A stretch of 43,239 bases of DNA from Arthrobacter silvisoli (GTDB lineage: Bacteria > Actinomycetota > Actinomycetes > Actinomycetales > Micrococcaceae): NCBI RefSeq assembly GCF_003369445.1, contig NZ_QRCU01000028.1, forward strand, positions 1 through 43,239. The letters run 5' to 3'. The notes beneath the pieces were generated by a model that saw only the letters and a program-made list of their open reading frames with translations, was not told where the DNA came from and did no database searches. Shown here in pieces: positions 40,852 through 43,239 of the stretch. The position numbers and the translations under genes are program-made. Positions within the stretch are counted from its first letter, which is position 1. Each line of letters begins with the position of its first letter.

Positions 40852-43185
40852 ATGGCTGGGAATTGGGTCTGGGGCATGACAATGAGGAACGGTCCAAGGT
40901 TCACAATGGCGACGACCCTCGGCAGGGTCTTCGGATACTTCGTCCTGAGCGTTATCGGCGGCATCCTGTCAGCCAGCCTCGTGGTGCCGGTGGTGGCGGC
41001 CACGGGGTTCGCCGTAAACGGCTCGGTCTCGTATTTCAAGGGGCTGCCGGCAGAGCTGAAGGTGGGTCCGCCGTCGCAATCCAGCAAGGTGCTGACCGCC
41101 GACGGCAAGCTGATCGCCACCTTCTTCGTCGAAAACCGGGTGCCCGTCAAGCTGGAGAACATCTCCCCCTACGTCCGCCAAGCAGTGGTGGCAGTGGAGG
41201 ACAACCGCTTCTACGAACACTCAGGCGTGGATCCCCAGGGCATCATCAGGGCGCTCCGGGTCAACCTCAGCGGCGGGAACCGCCAGGGTGCCTCGACCAT
41301 TACCCAGCAGTACGTGTCCAACGTGCTCAATGAACAACGCCTCTCCGCCGGGCGCATCGACGAGATAGTCCTCGGCAACCAGAAGACCATGCTGGACAAG
41401 CTGCGCGAAATGAAGCTGGCCCTGGAGCTGGAGAAGAAGTACAGCAAGGCGCAGGTGCTGGAGGGGTACCTGAACATCGTCTTCTTCAACCGGGACGCCT
41501 ATGGCATCGAGGCCGCGGCCCGGCTGTTCTTCAGCACCTCCGCCAAGAACCTCACCCTGCCGCAGTCGGCCCTGTTGGCCGGGCTCGTGAACAGCCCCAG
41601 CTACTACAACCCGATCGTGAATCCGAAGGCCGCCGTGCAGCGCCGGAACGTGGTGCTGTCCAAGATGCTCGGCCAGGGCATGATCGGGCAGAAAGCCTAC
41701 GACGCCGCCGTCGCCACTCCATTGAAGCTGAAGATCACGCCGGCCCGGCAAGGATGCGCCGGGGCCGCAATTGCACCCTACTTCTGTGACTACGTGTCCC
41801 ACCTGATCCTGAACAACAAGGCCTACGGTGCCACCTTCGACGACCGCGAGAAGCTGCTGTACCGGGGCGGGCTGACCATCACCACCACCCTGGACAGCCG
41901 CTTGCAGGCCGCGGCCCAGACGCAGGTGAACCTGTCCGCCGGCGCCAACCCGGACAAGTGGGGGGCGTCCCTGGTGACCGTCCAGCCGGGTACGGGCCGG
42001 ATCCTGGCGATGGCGCAGAACACCGTGTTCCTCCCCGCACCGGGGAAGTTCGACACCCAGTTGAATTTCAACGTCGATGCCCAGGACGCCAACGGCTACG
42101 ACCTCAGCGGCGCGGGCGGCTTCCAGCCGGGCTCCACCATGAAGCCGTTCACCTTTGCCGAGTGGCTGAACGAGGGCAAGCCGCTGAATGCGATCGTGGA
42201 TGCCTCGCGGCGGGTCTACCCGGTGGGCTTCCCGTGGCGTTCCAGCTGTGGCCAGCGGGTGCTGGGCGGTTACAGTTCGGCGCAGAAGGCCGCCAACCTT
42301 GGCGCCGACGACGACCTGCAGAACAACGATCCCGGCTACTACCGGCCAATGCCCATCAACTACGGCCTCTTCAACTCGATCAACACGGCCACGTTCGCCA
42401 CTGCGGCCCAGCTCGATTTCTGCGGCATCCAGAAGATGGTGGACGCCGTGGGCCTGCACAGCGGCGTGGACCGGGCACAGATCAACATGCACCAGATCGG
42501 CAACCTGCTCGGGGCAATCGGCGTTTCCCCCCTTGACCTGGCCACCGCCTACGCCACCTTCGCCAACGACGGCCGCTACTGCGAGCCGATCGCCCTTGTC
42601 TCGGTGGTCGTCCCGGACGGGCACCGGCTGGCCGCGAACCGCACCAGCTGCCGGGACGCCGTGAAACCGGAAGTGGCCCGCGGCGTCAACGCCGTCCTCC
42701 AGGATGTCCTGATCCAGGGCTCGGGCTGGTACATCCACCCGAAGGTCCAGGACCTGATGCCCACGGCTGCCAAGACCGGGACGTCCAACACCAACGGCGC
42801 CACCTGGGTGGTGGGCTACACGCGCGGGCTCGCCACGGCGTCGTTCTTCGGCGACACGTCCAAGGGCCAGAAGCGCGAGGGCCGGAACGTCACCATCAAC
42901 GGCAAGTTCTACCAGGTGCTGGACGGCTACATGATCGCCGGTCCGCAGTGGGCCAACTACATGGTCAACGTCGTCAAGCTCTACCCCGGCGGGGCCTTCC
43001 CGGATCCGCCGGAGTCGATGATGCGCGGCCCGGGCCCGCGCCCCAGCAAGGTCGGCCCTCCGCCGGCCCCCGAGCCGGTCAAGAACGTGGACGCCACTCC
43101 TGTCCCGGAGTCTTCGCCCACGCCGACGCCCGCGCCTGCCCCCGCACCGAAACCCACGCCCGGCCCGAAGCCGCCCAAGCGCTGA
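40852..43185 (+). CDS. Class A penicillin-binding protein (transglycosylase/transpeptidase)
   Basis: A 777-residue bifunctional peptidoglycan synthase. A membrane anchor (about residues 20-45) is followed by the glycosyltransferase domain with the catalytic Glu E116 in VEDNRFYEHSGVDPQG and GASTITQQYVSN. The transpeptidase domain has S428-T-M-K431 (PGSTMKPFT), S509-I-N511 and K641-T-G (AAKTGTSNTNG), all intact. The C-terminus is a Pro/Ala/Thr-rich tail (PTPTPAPAPAPKPTPGPK), common in actinobacterial PBPs. Starts at 40876, 40882 or 40906 are also possible; 40906 has AAGG 6 nt upstream. The stop is followed by a GACGGCGG-family hairpin. Confidence 0.95.
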   Translation: MAGNWVWGMTMRNGPRFTMATTLGRVFGYFVLSVIGGILSASLVVPVVAATGFAVNGSVSYFKGLPAELKVGPPSQSSKVLTADGKLIATFFVENRVPVKLENISPYVRQAVVAVEDNRFYEHSGVDPQGIIRALRVNLSGGNRQGASTITQQYVSNVLNEQRLSAGRIDEIVLGNQKTMLDKLREMKLALELEKKYSKAQVLEGYLNIVFFNRDAYGIEAAARLFFSTSAKNLTLPQSALLAGLVNSPSYYNPIVNPKAAVQRRNVVLSKMLGQGMIGQKAYDAAVATPLKLKITPARQGCAGAAIAPYFCDYVSHLILNNKAYGATFDDREKLLYRGGLTITTTLDSRLQAAAQTQVNLSAGANPDKWGASLVTVQPGTGRILAMAQNTVFLPAPGKFDTQLNFNVDAQDANGYDLSGAGGFQPGSTMKPFTFAEWLNEGKPLNAIVDASRRVYPVGFPWRSSCGQRVLGGYSSAQKAANLGADDDLQNNDPGYYRPMPINYGLFNSINTATFATAAQLDFCGIQKMVDAVGLHSGVDRAQINMHQIGNLLGAIGVSPLDLATAYATFANDGRYCEPIALVSVVVPDGHRLAANRTSCRDAVKPEVARGVNAVLQDVLIQGSGWYIHPKVQDLMPTAAKTGTSNTNGATWVVGYTRGLATASFFGDTSKGQKREGRNVTINGKFYQVLDGYMIAGPQWANYMVNVVKLYPGGAFPDPPESMMRGPGPRPSKVGPPPAPEPVKNVDATPVPESSPTPTPAPAPAPKPTPGPKPPKR

Positions 43186-43207
43186 AGTTTCCGGAAGCAC
43201 AGGCGGG

Positions 43208-43239
43208 ACGACGACGGCGGACGCTTCCGCCGTCGTCGT
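43208..43239. terminator. Hairpin terminator after PBP, cut by the window end
   Basis: ACGACGACGGCGG (43208-43220) and its complement (43227-43239) form at least 13 pairs with a 6-nt loop; the stem probably extends past the window edge. Confidence 0.75.

Overview
The window is a high-GC actinobacterial chromosome segment with strong GC3 bias, GTG/TTG starts and several promoters placed directly against start codons. Gene content (DUF2637 membrane protein, class A PBP, AraC-VOC pair, ArsR-SRPBCC pair, SulP-carbonic anhydrase fusion) fits Micrococcaceae, most like Arthrobacter/Pseudarthrobacter; this is inference from gene style, not a database match. No rRNA, tRNA, CRISPR array, transposase or phage gene was found.

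Layout. 1-2.6 kb: ArsR-SRPBCC operon with a perfect operator palindrome, a MOSC protein, a second SRPBCC protein and a 57-residue protein. 2.6-6.4 kb: two overlapping genes for a heterodimeric ABC exporter with one degenerate ATP site. 6.4-14.6 kb: a six-gene leftward operon (MHS-type MFS transporter, Gfo/Idh dehydrogenase, Old Yellow Enzyme-type flavoprotein, TIM-barrel isomerase, aldo/keto reductase, KstD-like flavoprotein). 14.8-19.7 kb: divergent IclR and LysR regulators with overlapping -10 boxes, then a rightward operon of YciI protein, zinc alcohol dehydrogenase and a second KstD-like flavoprotein. Together 6.4-19.7 kb looks like one uptake-and-catabolism island for a cyclic or polyhydroxylated substrate; its pathway is not recognised.

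19.7-29.6 kb: a 55-bp tandem repeat, an alpha/beta hydrolase, an MFS transporter gene broken by an in-frame TGA, a hydantoin-racemase-like protein lacking both catalytic cysteines, a Tat-exported PhoD phosphatase behind a PHO-box-like array, a SulP-carbonic anhydrase fusion, an unknown protein and a secreted Pro/Ala-rich protein.

29.6-43.2 kb: a class I glutamine amidotransferase divergent from an ammonium transporter whose first pore histidine is Glu, a frameshifted F420-type reductase, an ABM monooxygenase, a 3' remnant of an amidohydrolase, TetR divergent from an agmatine deiminase-amidase operon, an aldo/keto reductase and a sugar-nucleotide-type epimerase, an AraC-VOC pair, a DUF2637 protein and a class A penicillin-binding protein.

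Three genes are visibly broken (21122 nonsense, 32348 frameshift, 33113-33290 remnant). A family of GACGGCGG-core hairpins ends several transcripts, and about ten genes show a TANNNT-like box 5-8 nt before the start codon, suggesting leaderless mRNAs.
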